Shown piece after piece: positions 37,859-47,128 of a stretch of DNA of 64,000 nt. A program made the position numbers and the translations under genes. The notes under the pieces were generated by a model. The model ran no database searches. It saw only the letters and a program-made list of their open reading frames with translations, and was not told where the DNA came from. Positions within the stretch are counted from its first letter, which is position 1; each line of letters starts with the position of its first letter. Source of the stretch: PALSA-894 sp963828625 (GTDB taxonomy: Bacteria; Pseudomonadota; Alphaproteobacteria; Rhizobiales; Xanthobacteraceae); NCBI GenBank assembly GCA_963828625.1, contig CAWHEX010000002.1, positions 1 through 64,000 of the forward strand, written 5' to 3'.

Positions 37859-38773
37859 ATGACAGCGGGCACGCCCACGACGCGCGATGATGGCCTGCGC
37901 CGGCCCTGGGGCGCGATCGTCGCGTTCCTGCTGCCCGCACTGACGATCTATGTGGCGTTCACCGCTTATCCGGTCGTGCGGACGCTATGGAACAGCGCGC
38001 ACACGGTGCTGCCGCGGCGTGAGATCTTCGTCGGCCTCGAAAACTACACGGCGCTGATGCAGGACGAGATCTTCTGGCGTTCGGTGCGCAACACCATCAC
38101 CTGGGCGTCGATCTCGCCGGTCGCCGAAGTCTCGGTGGCGCTGATCCTCGCGCTCGCGCTTTACGCCAAGGTGCCGGGCGCGCGCTTCTTCCGCATCGCG
38201 TGGTTCACGCCGGTGCTGATGTCCTACATCGTCGTCGGCATCCTCTGGGTGTGGATCTACAATTTCGACTGGGGTCCGGTGAACGCCGCGCTGCGCGCGG
38301 TCGGACTCGAGAGCTTCGCCAAGGCGTGGCTCGGCAATCCGAACACCGCGCTGCCCTCGCTGATCGCCGTCACCACCTGGATGTGGATCGGCTTCAACAT
38401 GGTGGTGCTGCTGGCGGCGCTGCATTCGCTGCCGAGTGAGGTGATCGAGGCGGCGGAACTCGACAATTGCGGATGGGGGCAGAAACTCGTCTACGTCATC
38501 CTGCCGCTGATCTGGCCGACGTTCGTCAACCTCATCGTGCTGTCGTTCATCGGCAAGATGAAGATCTTCGACCTCGTGTGGATCACCACCAAGGGCGGGC
38601 CGCTCTGGTCGACCGAAACCGTCTCGACCTACGTCTACAAGCGCGCGTTCGAGTGGTCGACGTTCGACCTCGGCTATCCCTCGACCATCGCGACGATCTG
38701 GTTCGTCATCGTGCTCGCCATCGTGCTCACGCTCACCCTCGCGCTGCGCCAGCGCAGCAAGCTGGAATACTGA
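37859..38773 (+). CDS. ABC importer permease (CUT1/MalF-type)
   Basis: A 304-residue inner-membrane protein with six helices (IVAFLLPALTIYVAFTAYPV is the first). The cytoplasmic EAA loop that docks on the ATPase reads EAAELDNCGWGQKLVYVILP. It pairs with the permease that follows four bases later and with the family 1 binding protein upstream. Confidence 0.92.
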   Translation: MTAGTPTTRDDGLRRPWGAIVAFLLPALTIYVAFTAYPVVRTLWNSAHTVLPRREIFVGLENYTALMQDEIFWRSVRNTITWASISPVAEVSVALILALALYAKVPGARFFRIAWFTPVLMSYIVVGILWVWIYNFDWGPVNAALRAVGLESFAKAWLGNPNTALPSLIAVTTWMWIGFNMVVLLAALHSLPSEVIEAAELDNCGWGQKLVYVILPLIWPTFVNLIVLSFIGKMKIFDLVWITTKGGPLWSTETVSTYVYKRAFEWSTFDLGYPSTIATIWFVIVLAIVLTLTLALRQRSKLEY

Positions 38774-38777
38774 GCGC

Positions 38778-39599
38778 ATGACGAAGCCGCTCAAACAGGC
38801 TTTGCTGCTGATGCTGCTCGCCGGCTACACGGCGTTCGCCGCCGGGCCGTTCGTGTGGGCCGCGATCATGTCGCTGCGCACCACCAGCGAGATCATGTCG
38901 GATCATTTCGCGCTGCCGACGATCCTGCACTGGGAGAAATTCCCGATCGCGTGGTTCAACTCGAACTACAACGTCTATTTCAAGAACTCCGCGATGATCG
39001 TGCTTTCCGCGGTCGCGATCCTGACGATCGTCGGCGCGATGGCGGCGCACTGTCTCGCGCGCTACCGCTTCCGGCTCAATCGCGTGATCTACTTCGTGCT
39101 GTTCTCGACCATCATCTTCCCGCCGCAGATCACGATCATCTCGTTGTTCCAGATCCTCGTTCAGTATGGGCTGTACGACACGCGCGCCGGCCTCACGCTC
39201 GTCTATGTGGCGATCCAGTTGCCGCTGACGATCTACATTCTGGAGAGCTTCTTTGCCCGCATTCCCGGCGACCTGTTCGACGCCGCGCGGATGGACGGTT
39301 ATTCCGAATGGGCGATCTTCTGGAAGGTCAGTTTCCCGATCGCGCTTCCGGCGATCGCCACGACCGTGATCCTCAACTTCATCCTGTTGTGGAACGAGTT
39401 CCTCTATGCCGTGGTGCTGATCACCGACGACGCCAACCGCACGCTGCCGCTCGGCATCCAGCGCTTCATGGGCGACCAGCTCGAGGACGTCGGGATGATT
39501 GCCACCGGGCTGATGATCGCAATCGTGCCGGTGATCGTCGTCTATGCGTTCTTCTCGGAAAAGCTGATCCAGGGCATGACGGCCGGAGCGGTCAAATGA
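38778..39599 (+). CDS. ABC importer permease (CUT1/MalG-type)
   Basis: A 273-residue inner-membrane protein, the second half of the transport channel. Six helices are visible and the EAA-type loop reads FDAARMDGYSEWAIFWKVSF. Its ATG at 38778 lies just after the first permease stop, and the ATPase follows 13 bases after its own end, so the transport genes are cotranscribed. Confidence 0.92.
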   Translation: MTKPLKQALLLMLLAGYTAFAAGPFVWAAIMSLRTTSEIMSDHFALPTILHWEKFPIAWFNSNYNVYFKNSAMIVLSAVAILTIVGAMAAHCLARYRFRLNRVIYFVLFSTIIFPPQITIISLFQILVQYGLYDTRAGLTLVYVAIQLPLTIYILESFFARIPGDLFDAARMDGYSEWAIFWKVSFPIALPAIATTVILNFILLWNEFLYAVVLITDDANRTLPLGIQRFMGDQLEDVGMIATGLMIAIVPVIVVYAFFSEKLIQGMTAGAVK

Positions 39600-39612
39600 A
39601 CGGGCGCGCATC

Positions 39613-40704
39613 ATGGCTGTCGTAACGCTCGACCGGCTGACCAAGATCTACGACCGCGGCCATGCACCCGCGGCCGACGCGGTGAGCCTCGACATCCGTC
39701 ACGGCGAGTTCATGGTACTGCTTGGCCCGTCCGGCTGCGGCAAGACCACGACCCTGCGGATGATCGCGGGGCTGGAGTCGATCACGTCCGGAACGCTCTC
39801 GATCGACAGCCGCGTCGTCAATTCTGTGCCCGCCAAGGACCGCGACATCGCGATGGTGTTCCAGTCCTATGCGCTCTACCCGCACATGAGCGTGAAGGAG
39901 AACCTTGCGTTCGGGTTGCGGCGACGTGCCGTGCCGCGCGACGAAATCGAGCGCCGCGTCGCCGGGGTCGCGGCGACGCTCGGGCTGTCTCCGCTGCTGG
40001 ATCGGCGGCCGCATGCGCTTTCCGGCGGTCAAAGGCAGCGCGTGGCGCTCGGCCGCGCCATCGTGCGCGATCCGAAGGTGTTCCTGTTCGACGAGCCGCT
40101 CTCCAATCTCGACGCGGCGCTGCGCGTCTCGACACGCGGCGAGATCGCCACCCTGCATCGCCGCCTCGGCGCGACAATGATCTACGTCACGCACGATCAG
40201 GTCGAAGCGATGACCATGGGGTCGCGCATCTGCATCATGAACGGCGGCAAGGTGGTGCAGGTCGGCGAACCGCTGGAAGTCTACCGGCGGCCGGCAAATA
40301 CGTTCGTGGCGAGCTTTCTCGGCAATCCTCCGATGAATCTCATGAAGGCAGTCGTCGCGGACGACCCAAGCGGCCGCGCGCTGCGCGTCGGCGGGCGGCC
40401 GCTGCTGCTTCCGGCCGAGCGCATGCCGCCGCTGCCGCCGGGAACGAACGTCATCTTCGGCATCCGGCCGGAGAAGCTGTCCGGCACGCCACAGCCGGGC
40501 GCGAGCATCGAGGGCGAGATCGTTCAGGTCGAGCCACTCGGCGCCGAGACGATCTTTGCCTGCCGCATGCCCGAGATCGAGAAGCCGGTTTTCGCGCGCG
40601 TCGGTCCCGACGTTCCCGTCAAGGTGGGGGAACGACGGCAACTCGGGATCGATCTTGCCGCCGCGCATGTATTCGACGCGGAAGGGAATGCCCTGCTTCC
40701 CTGA
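39613..40704 (+). CDS. ABC importer ATPase (MalK/UgpC-type)
   Basis: A 363-residue ATPase. Walker A is GPSGCGKTT, the Q-loop is MVFQSYALYP, the signature is LSGGQRQRVALGRA and Walker B is VFLFDEPLSNLD, followed by the switch His in YVTHDQVEAM. The C-terminal ~120 residues form a TOBE/OB-fold regulatory domain (IFGIRPEKLS). It drives the CUT1-type permease pair just upstream. The enzymes that follow (RraA-like, ketopantoate reductase-like) probably act on the imported compound or are cotranscribed with it. Confidence 0.93.
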   Translation: MAVVTLDRLTKIYDRGHAPAADAVSLDIRHGEFMVLLGPSGCGKTTTLRMIAGLESITSGTLSIDSRVVNSVPAKDRDIAMVFQSYALYPHMSVKENLAFGLRRRAVPRDEIERRVAGVAATLGLSPLLDRRPHALSGGQRQRVALGRAIVRDPKVFLFDEPLSNLDAALRVSTRGEIATLHRRLGATMIYVTHDQVEAMTMGSRICIMNGGKVVQVGEPLEVYRRPANTFVASFLGNPPMNLMKAVVADDPSGRALRVGGRPLLLPAERMPPLPPGTNVIFGIRPEKLSGTPQPGASIEGEIVQVEPLGAETIFACRMPEIEKPVFARVGPDVPVKVGERRQLGIDLAAAHVFDAEGNALLP

Positions 40705-40723
40705 GCATGGCGGAGACGATCAG

Positions 40724-41407
40724 ATGGCCGAGCCCGCTCAACTCACGATCCGCCGGGATTTTCCCCGGCCAGACGCCGAAGACATCGCGCCGTTTCGCAA
40801 CGCGCCGACCGGCTGGGTGGTCGATGCGCAGGGCCGGCGCGGCGCGCTGCCGCACTGGATCAAGCCGCTGTCGCGCCAGAGCCGCTTCGTCGGCACCGCG
40901 CTCACGGTGCGCACGCGGCCGGTCGACAATCTCGCGCCCTATGCGGCGCTGAAGTTCGCCAAGCCGGGTGACGTGCTGGTCGTCGCGGTCGACGCCGACA
41001 CGACGACGAGCATCATCGGCGACATCCTGCTCGGTATGGCGAAGAACGCCGGCATTATCGCCTGCGTTACCGACGGGCTGGTGCGCGACATCGAGGGCAT
41101 CAACCAGGTCGGCATTCCGACGTTTGCGCAGGGCCTCAGCCCCAATTCGCCGTTCAAGGACGGGCCCGGCGAGATCGGCGGCACCATTTCGCTGGGCGAT
41201 GTGACGATCACGGCGGGAGACCTGCTGGTCGGCGACATCGATGGCGTGGTGGTGGTGCCGCGCGCGAATGTTCGCGCGGTTGGCGCTGAGCTAAAGGCCA
41301 TCGCCGACAAGGAAGCCAAAATGGAGCAGGTCGTGAAGGCGGGCGCGACATATCCGGCGTGGCTCGACGATATCCTGAAGTCGGACCGCGTCCGCTATAT
41401 CGACTGA
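40724..41407 (+). CDS. RraA-like aldolase/dimethylmenaquinone methyltransferase-family protein
   Basis: A 227-residue protein; ATG 40724 has GGAG at 40712-40715. It shows the RraA/HMG-aldolase fold: KPGDVLVVAVDADTTTSIIG, the glycine-rich metal/pyruvate loop IIACVTDGLVRDIEG with Arg-Asp, and GDLLVGDIDGVVVVP. Class II pyruvate aldolases of this family split 4-hydroxy-2-oxo acids; others inhibit RNase E. The setting between a sugar/acid importer and a ketopantoate reductase-like enzyme favours an aldolase or isomerase role. Confidence 0.85.
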   Translation: MAEPAQLTIRRDFPRPDAEDIAPFRNAPTGWVVDAQGRRGALPHWIKPLSRQSRFVGTALTVRTRPVDNLAPYAALKFAKPGDVLVVAVDADTTTSIIGDILLGMAKNAGIIACVTDGLVRDIEGINQVGIPTFAQGLSPNSPFKDGPGEIGGTISLGDVTITAGDLLVGDIDGVVVVPRANVRAVGAELKAIADKEAKMEQVVKAGATYPAWLDDILKSDRVRYID

Positions 41408-41420
41408 TCGGAGAAACAAG

Positions 41421-42480
41421 ATGAAGAAGCGCATCGCAGTCGTCGGCGCGGGAGCCGTCGGCGGCTATCTTGGCGGTCACCTCGCCCGCACCGGCAACGA
41501 CGTGACGCTGATCGATCCGTGGCCCGAGCACATCGAGACGATCCGCCGGAACGGGCTCAAGCTGTCGGGCATGACCGATGAAGAAGTCCTACACGGTCGA
41601 GCTTCCGACCATGCACCTCACCGAAGTGCAATCGCTGTCGAAACAAAACCCGATCGACATCGCGATCGTGTCCAGCAAGTCCTACGACACCGAATGGTCG
41701 GCAACCCTGATCCGGCCCTATCTCTCGGCCGACGGCTTCATCGTCTCGGCGCAGAACTCGATCAACGAGGAGACGATTGCGCGCGTGGTCGGCTGGGGTC
41801 GCACGGTCGGCTGCGTCGTCGGCAACAATTTCGGTGTCGACCTTTACGAGCCGGGCTGTATCCGCCGCACGATGCCGCGCGATTTCAAGATGAAGTCAAT
41901 CTATGTCGGCGAGGCGCATGGCCGGGTCACGCCGCGGGTCGAGGAGCTTGGCGGCATGCTGGCGAAGATCGACGGCGCGGGCGTGACGACGAACCTGTGG
42001 GGCGAGCGCTGGTCGAAGCTCTGCGTCAACGGCATGCGCAACGGCGTCAGCGCCGCGACCGGTATGAGCGGAAACGAACGCGACGCGCACGACAAGATTC
42101 GCCGCGTGGTGATCCGCCTCGCCGGCGAGGCAATCCGCACCGGCCATGCGCTCGGCTATCAGCTCGGCCCGATCACCGGGATCGAGCCCGCCCGCCTGCT
42201 TGCGGCATCGGAAGGCGATCCAGCCGCGCTTGCCGAGGTCGAGGCCCACATGACCAAGGGCACGAGCTCGCAGGCGCGCAGCAACACGCAGCGTCCCTCA
42301 ATGGCGCAGGACATCCAGAAGGGCCGCAAGACCGAAATCGGCGAGCTGAACGGGTTCATCGTGCAGAAAGCGAAGGAAGCCGGCTGCCCGGCGCCGACGC
42401 ACCAGCGGATCGTGGAGATCGTTCGCGGCGTCGAGCGCGGAGAGCTCACGCCCCGGCCGGAGCTGCTGTTCGACCTTTGA
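41421..42480 (+). CDS. Ketopantoate reductase (ApbA/PanE)-family protein, one frameshift
   Basis: An NAD(P)-dependent reductase of ~353 residues. The N-terminus MKKRIAVVGAGAVGGYLGGH is the GxGxxG nucleotide-binding loop. Near 41578 one extra A splits it into two frames; correcting it gives GMTDEESYTVELP and continuous sequence to LLFDL. The C-terminal helical domain has WSKLCVNGMRNGVSAATG (catalytic Lys and Asn) and RPSMAQDIQKGRKTEIGELN, which are family hallmarks. As a paralog in a transport operon it more likely reduces a 2-oxo acid of a catabolic pathway than makes pantothenate. Confidence 0.85.
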
Positions 42481-42490
42481 GCTTTCGTCA

Positions 42491-42513
42491 TTCCGCCGCG
42501 TAGCGCGGCGGCG
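42491..42513 (+). terminator. Hairpin after the ABC-RraA-reductase operon
   Basis: TTCCGCCGCG (42491-42500) and CGCGGCGGAA (42504-42513) form a perfect 10-bp stem with a 3-base loop, ten bases after the reductase stop. No T-run follows. It is probably the end of the transporter operon or a transcript-stabilising structure. Confidence 0.55.
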
Positions 42514-42556
42514 GAAACTGCGGGATCATGCGGCGAAGCGATTCGGAGCGGGTGGC

Positions 42557-43174
42557 ATGTGGCAGGAACGCCTGAGCGAATTCGTCACGCTCCTCATCGT
42601 GGTCAATCCGATCTCCGCGCTGCCGGTCTTTCTCGCCGTCACGGCGGGATTCGACGCCGCGAAGCAGCGTCAGGTCGCCCTCACCGCCGTGCTCGTTTCG
42701 TTTTTCGTGCTCCTCCTGTTCATCATCGGGGGCGGGTTCGTACTGGAAAAGATGGGCATCTCGCTCCGGTCCTTCCAGATCGCAGGCGGCATCATCCTGT
42801 TTCTCGTCGCGCTCGACATGGTCCGCGGCGGGAGTCATGCGCCGTCAGGCGGCAGCACCGACGAGGCGACGTCGATCGCCATCTATCCGCTGGCGATCCC
42901 GAAGATCGCCGGGCCGGGCACGATGCTGACGGTGGTTCTGCTCACCGACGACCACCGCTTCGATCTGCTGCAGCTTTCGCTGACCACGGGCGTCCTCGCC
43001 GTGGTGCTTGCCCTCACGCTGGCCGTGCTGCTTCTTGCCGCCCCGATTTCACGCCTGATCGGAAACGCCGGCACCAGCATCATCAGCCGCGTGATGGGGA
43101 TGATCCTCGTTGCGCTGGCCGTTCACACCATCCTTTCGGCATTCGCGGCGTGGCTCGGACTGCCGAAGCTGTAG
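42557..43174 (+). CDS. MarC/YhgN-family integral membrane protein
   Basis: A 205-residue protein with six hydrophobic segments. Family motifs include LLIVVNPISALPVFLAVTAG near the start, GGIILFLVALDMVRGG in the third helix and AIYPLAIPKIAGPGTMLTVV in the fourth. MarC proteins are widespread inner-membrane proteins of unknown transport function; the old link to multiple antibiotic resistance has not held up. It stands alone between two transporter operons. Confidence 0.9.
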   Translation: MWQERLSEFVTLLIVVNPISALPVFLAVTAGFDAAKQRQVALTAVLVSFFVLLLFIIGGGFVLEKMGISLRSFQIAGGIILFLVALDMVRGGSHAPSGGSTDEATSIAIYPLAIPKIAGPGTMLTVVLLTDDHRFDLLQLSLTTGVLAVVLALTLAVLLLAAPISRLIGNAGTSIISRVMGMILVALAVHTILSAFAAWLGLPKL

Positions 43175-43247
43175 CGGCACCTGTCTCGCCGGCTCCCGCA
43201 GTCCGCGCGAACACAACTATCGGTAAAGTCCTGCGACCGGACGGTCA

Positions 43248-43275
43248 TTGAACGTCTGGCGCGTTCGTTGATAGG
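43248..43275 (+). promoter_or_regulatory. Candidate promoter of the LIV-type operon
   Basis: TTGAAC (43248-43253) and GATAGG (43270-43275) with a 16-base spacer lie about 37 bases before the binding-protein gene. The fit to the sigma-70 pattern is moderate. Confidence 0.35.
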
Positions 43276-43311
43276 CTTTGCCGTTGGGGCATCAGCTGGA
43301 GGGATTTCATC

Positions 43312-44472
43312 ATGCGCAAGCAAGCCGGTTACGCACTGGCCGCCACGGCGGCGATGGCATTGGTCGCGTCCACTTCGATCGGCACGGCGCAACTAACGGA
43401 AAAGACGATCAAGATCGGCGCGCTGTTCCCGATGTCGGGGCCGGGCGCCTATTTCGGCGCGCAGGACAAGCAGGGCATCGAGCTCGCGCTGGAGCAACTG
43501 AACAAGGCCGGGGTGAACGGCTACAAGTTCGCCATCCAATACGAAGACTCAGCCTGCTCGCCCCTGCCCGCCTCGCAGGCCGCGAAGCGCCTGATCGATC
43601 AATACAAGCCCGATGTCATTCTCGGCGAGGAATGCTCGGACGCGACGCTCGCCATCATGCCGATCGTCGAGCAGGCGAAAGTCCCGATGATCAATGCCGG
43701 CTCTTCGGCGCTCAAGATCACCGATCCGGGCAATCCGTACACCTTCCGCATCATGCCGAACGAGGTGATGCAGGGCGTCGACATCGCGACGCAGGCGTAC
43801 AACAAGCTCAACGCGCGCACCGCCGTGCTGCTCAACGAGACCACCAACGCGGGCATCGGCAACGCCAAGGTGTTCAAGGATACGTTCGAGAAGCTCGGCG
43901 GCAAGGTTGTTGCCGAGATCGGCTTCGGGCGCGACATCAACGACTTCACCTCGATCGCGACGCGCGTCGCGGGCCTCGGCAAGGTCGACGTCATCCCGAC
44001 CTATACGCTGGAAGGTCAGGGCCTGAAGATCACGCAGGCGCTGGCGCAAGCCGGCGTGGTGAAGGGCGGCGACGGCCCGGCGATCCAGCTCGGCACCATC
44101 TGGCTTCCGTTCGGCTTCGAGCAGAAAGCCGGCAAGGCCGCGCTCGGTTATGTGCGCATCGTGCAGTTCGACCCGACCGACCAGCGCGACATGGTGAAGA
44201 ACTTCGTCGCGAGCTTCAAAGCCAAGTTCAACGCCGACCCGACGCACATCAACGCGCATGCCTACGACCAGATCCTGCTGATCGCCGACGCCGTGAAGCG
44301 CGGCGCCAAGGACGCGCAATCGATCCGCGACACGCTTGCCCAGACGAAGGACTTCAAGGGCGTCACCGGTAGCGTCGAGTTCGACAAGAACAACCAGAAC
44401 ATCAAGATGGACACGATCCACTACATGGAGACCAAGCCGGACCTGTCGTGGAATGCCCTGAAGTGGAACTGA
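43312..44472 (+). CDS. Branched-chain amino acid-type ABC binding protein (LivK-like)
   Basis: A 386-residue periplasmic protein with a strong ribosome site (GGAGGG) before ATG 43312 and a signal peptide ending GTAQ. The family 4/5 Leu/Ile/Val-type fold is clear: IKIGALFPMSGPGAYFG, YEDSACSPLPASQAAKRLI, INAGSSALKITDPG and a C-terminal KGVTGSVEFDKN. In soil alphaproteobacteria such proteins also carry aromatic acids, amides and urea. It begins an operon livK-H-M-G-F followed by a dehydrogenase. Confidence 0.93.
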   Translation: MRKQAGYALAATAAMALVASTSIGTAQLTEKTIKIGALFPMSGPGAYFGAQDKQGIELALEQLNKAGVNGYKFAIQYEDSACSPLPASQAAKRLIDQYKPDVILGEECSDATLAIMPIVEQAKVPMINAGSSALKITDPGNPYTFRIMPNEVMQGVDIATQAYNKLNARTAVLLNETTNAGIGNAKVFKDTFEKLGGKVVAEIGFGRDINDFTSIATRVAGLGKVDVIPTYTLEGQGLKITQALAQAGVVKGGDGPAIQLGTIWLPFGFEQKAGKAALGYVRIVQFDPTDQRDMVKNFVASFKAKFNADPTHINAHAYDQILLIADAVKRGAKDAQSIRDTLAQTKDFKGVTGSVEFDKNNQNIKMDTIHYMETKPDLSWNALKWN

Positions 44473-44476
44473 CCGC

Positions 44477-45361
44477 GTGACTGCGACGATCGTCGCGCAG
44501 CAGGCAATCAACGGCATCGTCCTCGGAAGCCTGTATGTGCTGGTTGCTCTGGGCCTCACGCTGATCTACGGCGTGCTGGTCCAGATCAACTTCGCGCACG
44601 CGGACTTCGTGACGCTCGGCGCGTTCGCCGCCTATTTCTTCATGCACATGCTGGGCGGGAGCTACCTCGCCAGCATCGCGGCGGCGCTGGTCGTCGGCGC
44701 GGTTCTCGGCTGGGCGATCAACATCACGATCTTCGCGCCGCTGCGGCACAAGGGGAGCGAACTGCTGCCGCTGATCGCGACGATCGGCGTCTCGGTGATG
44801 ATGCAGAACGCGATGCTGGCCTGGTTCGGGCCGGTGCCCTATGCGTTCGAAACACCCTACAGCCAGCAGGTTTTCCGCGTCGCCGGCACCTTCTTCACCG
44901 CGCAAAGCGTCATCATCATCGCGGTATCGATCGCGACCATCGCGCTGCTCTACGCCTTCATGAAGTTCACGTTTCTCGGCAAGGCGTTGCGCGCCGTGGC
45001 GCAGGATCGCGAGACGGCCGGGCTGATGGGGATCAATCCCGGCACCCTCATCATGCTCACCATCGTGATCTCCTCCGCGCTGGCCGGAATGGCGGGCGCG
45101 ATGCTGGCGCCGGTGCTGGTGCTCACCCCGTTCGCCGGCACGACCGTGATCGTGAAGGCCTTCGCGATCGTCATCATCGGCGGGTTCGGCAATGTCGAGG
45201 GAACGATCCTCGCGGGCCTGCTGGTCGGCCTGATCGAAAGCTTCACCACGCAGTACTTCGACCCGGGCCTGATCGACATTGTGGTGTTCGGTCTGCTGCT
45301 GCTGATGCTGGCGTTCCGCCCGACCGGACTGATCTCCGAAAGGCGCGAGGAAAATGTCTGA
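44477..45361 (+). CDS. Branched-chain-type ABC permease (LivH-like)
   Basis: A 294-residue inner-membrane protein that starts at GTG 44477, five bases after the binding protein. It begins QQAINGIVLGSLYVLVALGL, a classic LivH opening, and has the ATPase-docking segment ALRAVAQDRETAGLMGINPG. Its end overlaps the start of the LivM-like gene by 8 bases, indicating translational coupling. Confidence 0.93.
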   Translation: MTATIVAQQAINGIVLGSLYVLVALGLTLIYGVLVQINFAHADFVTLGAFAAYFFMHMLGGSYLASIAAALVVGAVLGWAINITIFAPLRHKGSELLPLIATIGVSVMMQNAMLAWFGPVPYAFETPYSQQVFRVAGTFFTAQSVIIIAVSIATIALLYAFMKFTFLGKALRAVAQDRETAGLMGINPGTLIMLTIVISSALAGMAGAMLAPVLVLTPFAGTTVIVKAFAIVIIGGFGNVEGTILAGLLVGLIESFTTQYFDPGLIDIVVFGLLLLMLAFRPTGLISERREENV

Positions 45362-46361
45362 CGCCGCGGCGCCGTCGGCCATCGCGTACCGGACATCGTC
45401 GCGGCGCATCGCCTTCCTGACCGCCGCGCTCGCCATCGCGGTGCTGCCGTTCGTGCTGACCGGCAGCTACTGGCACACCAACCTCACGGTATGCGCGATC
45501 AACATCCTGCTCGCGCTCGGCCTCGACTTCATTCTCGGTTACGCGGGGCAGCTCAATCTCGGCCAATCGGCCTTCTACGGCCTCGGCGCCTACGTCTCGA
45601 CGCTGCTGATCACCAGGTTCGGCGTACCGTTCTGGGTCGCGTTCGCGGCCGGCGTGGCGTTCGCGGGCCTCGCCGGAATGATCCTTGCGCTGTTCGCGGT
45701 TCGCCTGCGCGGACATTATCTCGCGATCGCCTCGCTCGGCTTCGCGGTCATCGTCCACCAGATATTGCTCAACTGGATCAGCCTCACGCAGGGACCGCTC
45801 GGCATCTATGCGATCCCTCCCCCACCAGCGATTGCAATCCCGGGCCTGCCGGTCATCGACTTCCGCAATCCGATCGCGCTCTTCTATCTGGTCGCGGGCT
45901 TCGCGCTGCTGACCTACTTCATCCTGGACCAGCTTGTGCGCTCGCCGATCGGCGAGACGCTCACCGCGATCCGCGAAGACGACATCTCGGCGGCTTCGCT
46001 CGGCGTCAACGCGGCCGCATGGAAAGTCTTCGCGTTCGGCGTCGGCGCGGCGGTCGGTGGTGCGGCGGGATGCTTCTACGCGACCTTCGTCGGCACGCTG
46101 GTGCCGGACGCGTTCTTCATCACCGAGTCCTTCACCATCCTCTCGATGGTGATCGTCGGCGGCATGGGCACGCTGATCGGGCCGGTCTGGGGCGCGATCC
46201 TGCTCACGCTGCTGCCGGAACTGCTGCGCGGGATCGGCGACCTGCGGCTTGTCGTCTACGGCGTCGCGCTGACGCTTGTGGTGCTGTTCATGCCCGGCGG
46301 ACTCGTCCAGGCCGCGCAGCTCATTCGCGCCAAGCTCACCGGCAGCGCGGCAGCGCGATGA
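45354..46361 (+). CDS. Branched-chain-type ABC permease (LivM-like)
   Basis: A 335-residue inner-membrane protein with about nine helices. LivM features are LGYAGQLNLGQSAFYGLGAY and the docking loop ETLTAIREDDISAASLGVN. Its stop overlaps the start of the LivG-like ATPase by four bases (ATGA), so the two are made together. Confidence 0.93.
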   Translation: MSDAAAPSAIAYRTSSRRIAFLTAALAIAVLPFVLTGSYWHTNLTVCAINILLALGLDFILGYAGQLNLGQSAFYGLGAYVSTLLITRFGVPFWVAFAAGVAFAGLAGMILALFAVRLRGHYLAIASLGFAVIVHQILLNWISLTQGPLGIYAIPPPPAIAIPGLPVIDFRNPIALFYLVAGFALLTYFILDQLVRSPIGETLTAIREDDISAASLGVNAAAWKVFAFGVGAAVGGAAGCFYATFVGTLVPDAFFITESFTILSMVIVGGMGTLIGPVWGAILLTLLPELLRGIGDLRLVVYGVALTLVVLFMPGGLVQAAQLIRAKLTGSAAAR

Positions 46362-47128
46362 CCGCGACACTGCTCACAGCGAAGGGGCTGCACAAGAGCT
46401 TCGGCGGCGTGCGCGCCGTGCGCGACATTTCCTTCGAGATTCCGGACGGCGCGGTATTCGCGATCATCGGGCCGAACGGCGCCGGAAAGTCCACGCTGCT
46501 CAATCTGATGAGCGGCGTCTATCAGCCCAATTCAGGCGCGCTGACGTTTGCCGGTGCGGATATGTCCGGCCTGCCCGCCCATCGGCGGGTCCGGCTCGGT
46601 ATCGCGCGCACGTTCCAGAAGATCCGCTTGTTCAAGCAGCTCTCCGTGCTCGACAACGTCGTCGCGGGCTTCCACATCCATCACGACATTCCGTCCTGGC
46701 AGTATCTCTTTCATGGCGCGGCGTTCCGGCGCGATCACGCGCGCTGCCGCGCCGAGGCGATGGAGTTGCTTGGCTTCGTCGGGCTCGCGGCGCGGCGCGA
46801 CACCCTCGCGGGCTCGCTGCCCTACGGCGAGCAGCGTTTGTTGGAATTCGCGCGCGCCTTGGCGACAAGGCCCCGACTGCTGCTGATCGACGAGCCGGCC
46901 GCCGGCCTGAATGCATCCGAAGTCGACAGCCTGCTCGACCGCATCCTGACCATGCGCCGCAAGGGCGTTACGGTGGTGATTGTCGAGCACAACATGGAAC
47001 TGGTGATGAACGTCGCGGACCGCGTCCTCGTGATGGACTACGGCCAGCATCTGTTCGAGGGCGTACCCGCGGACGTGCAGAAGAATCCAGCCGTCGTCTC
47101 GGCCTATCTCGGCGGAGAGCTGATGTGA
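46358..47128 (+). CDS. Branched-chain-type ABC ATPase (LivG-like)
   Basis: A 256-residue ATPase: Walker A GPNGAGKST, Q-loop RTFQKIRLF, a short signature SLPYGEQRLLEFARAL and Walker B LLLIDEPAAGLN. The LivG signature often departs from LSGGQ in this way. It overlaps both neighbours by four bases (ATGA before, GTGA after). Confidence 0.93.
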   Translation: MTATLLTAKGLHKSFGGVRAVRDISFEIPDGAVFAIIGPNGAGKSTLLNLMSGVYQPNSGALTFAGADMSGLPAHRRVRLGIARTFQKIRLFKQLSVLDNVVAGFHIHHDIPSWQYLFHGAAFRRDHARCRAEAMELLGFVGLAARRDTLAGSLPYGEQRLLEFARALATRPRLLLIDEPAAGLNASEVDSLLDRILTMRRKGVTVVIVEHNMELVMNVADRVLVMDYGQHLFEGVPADVQKNPAVVSAYLGGELM

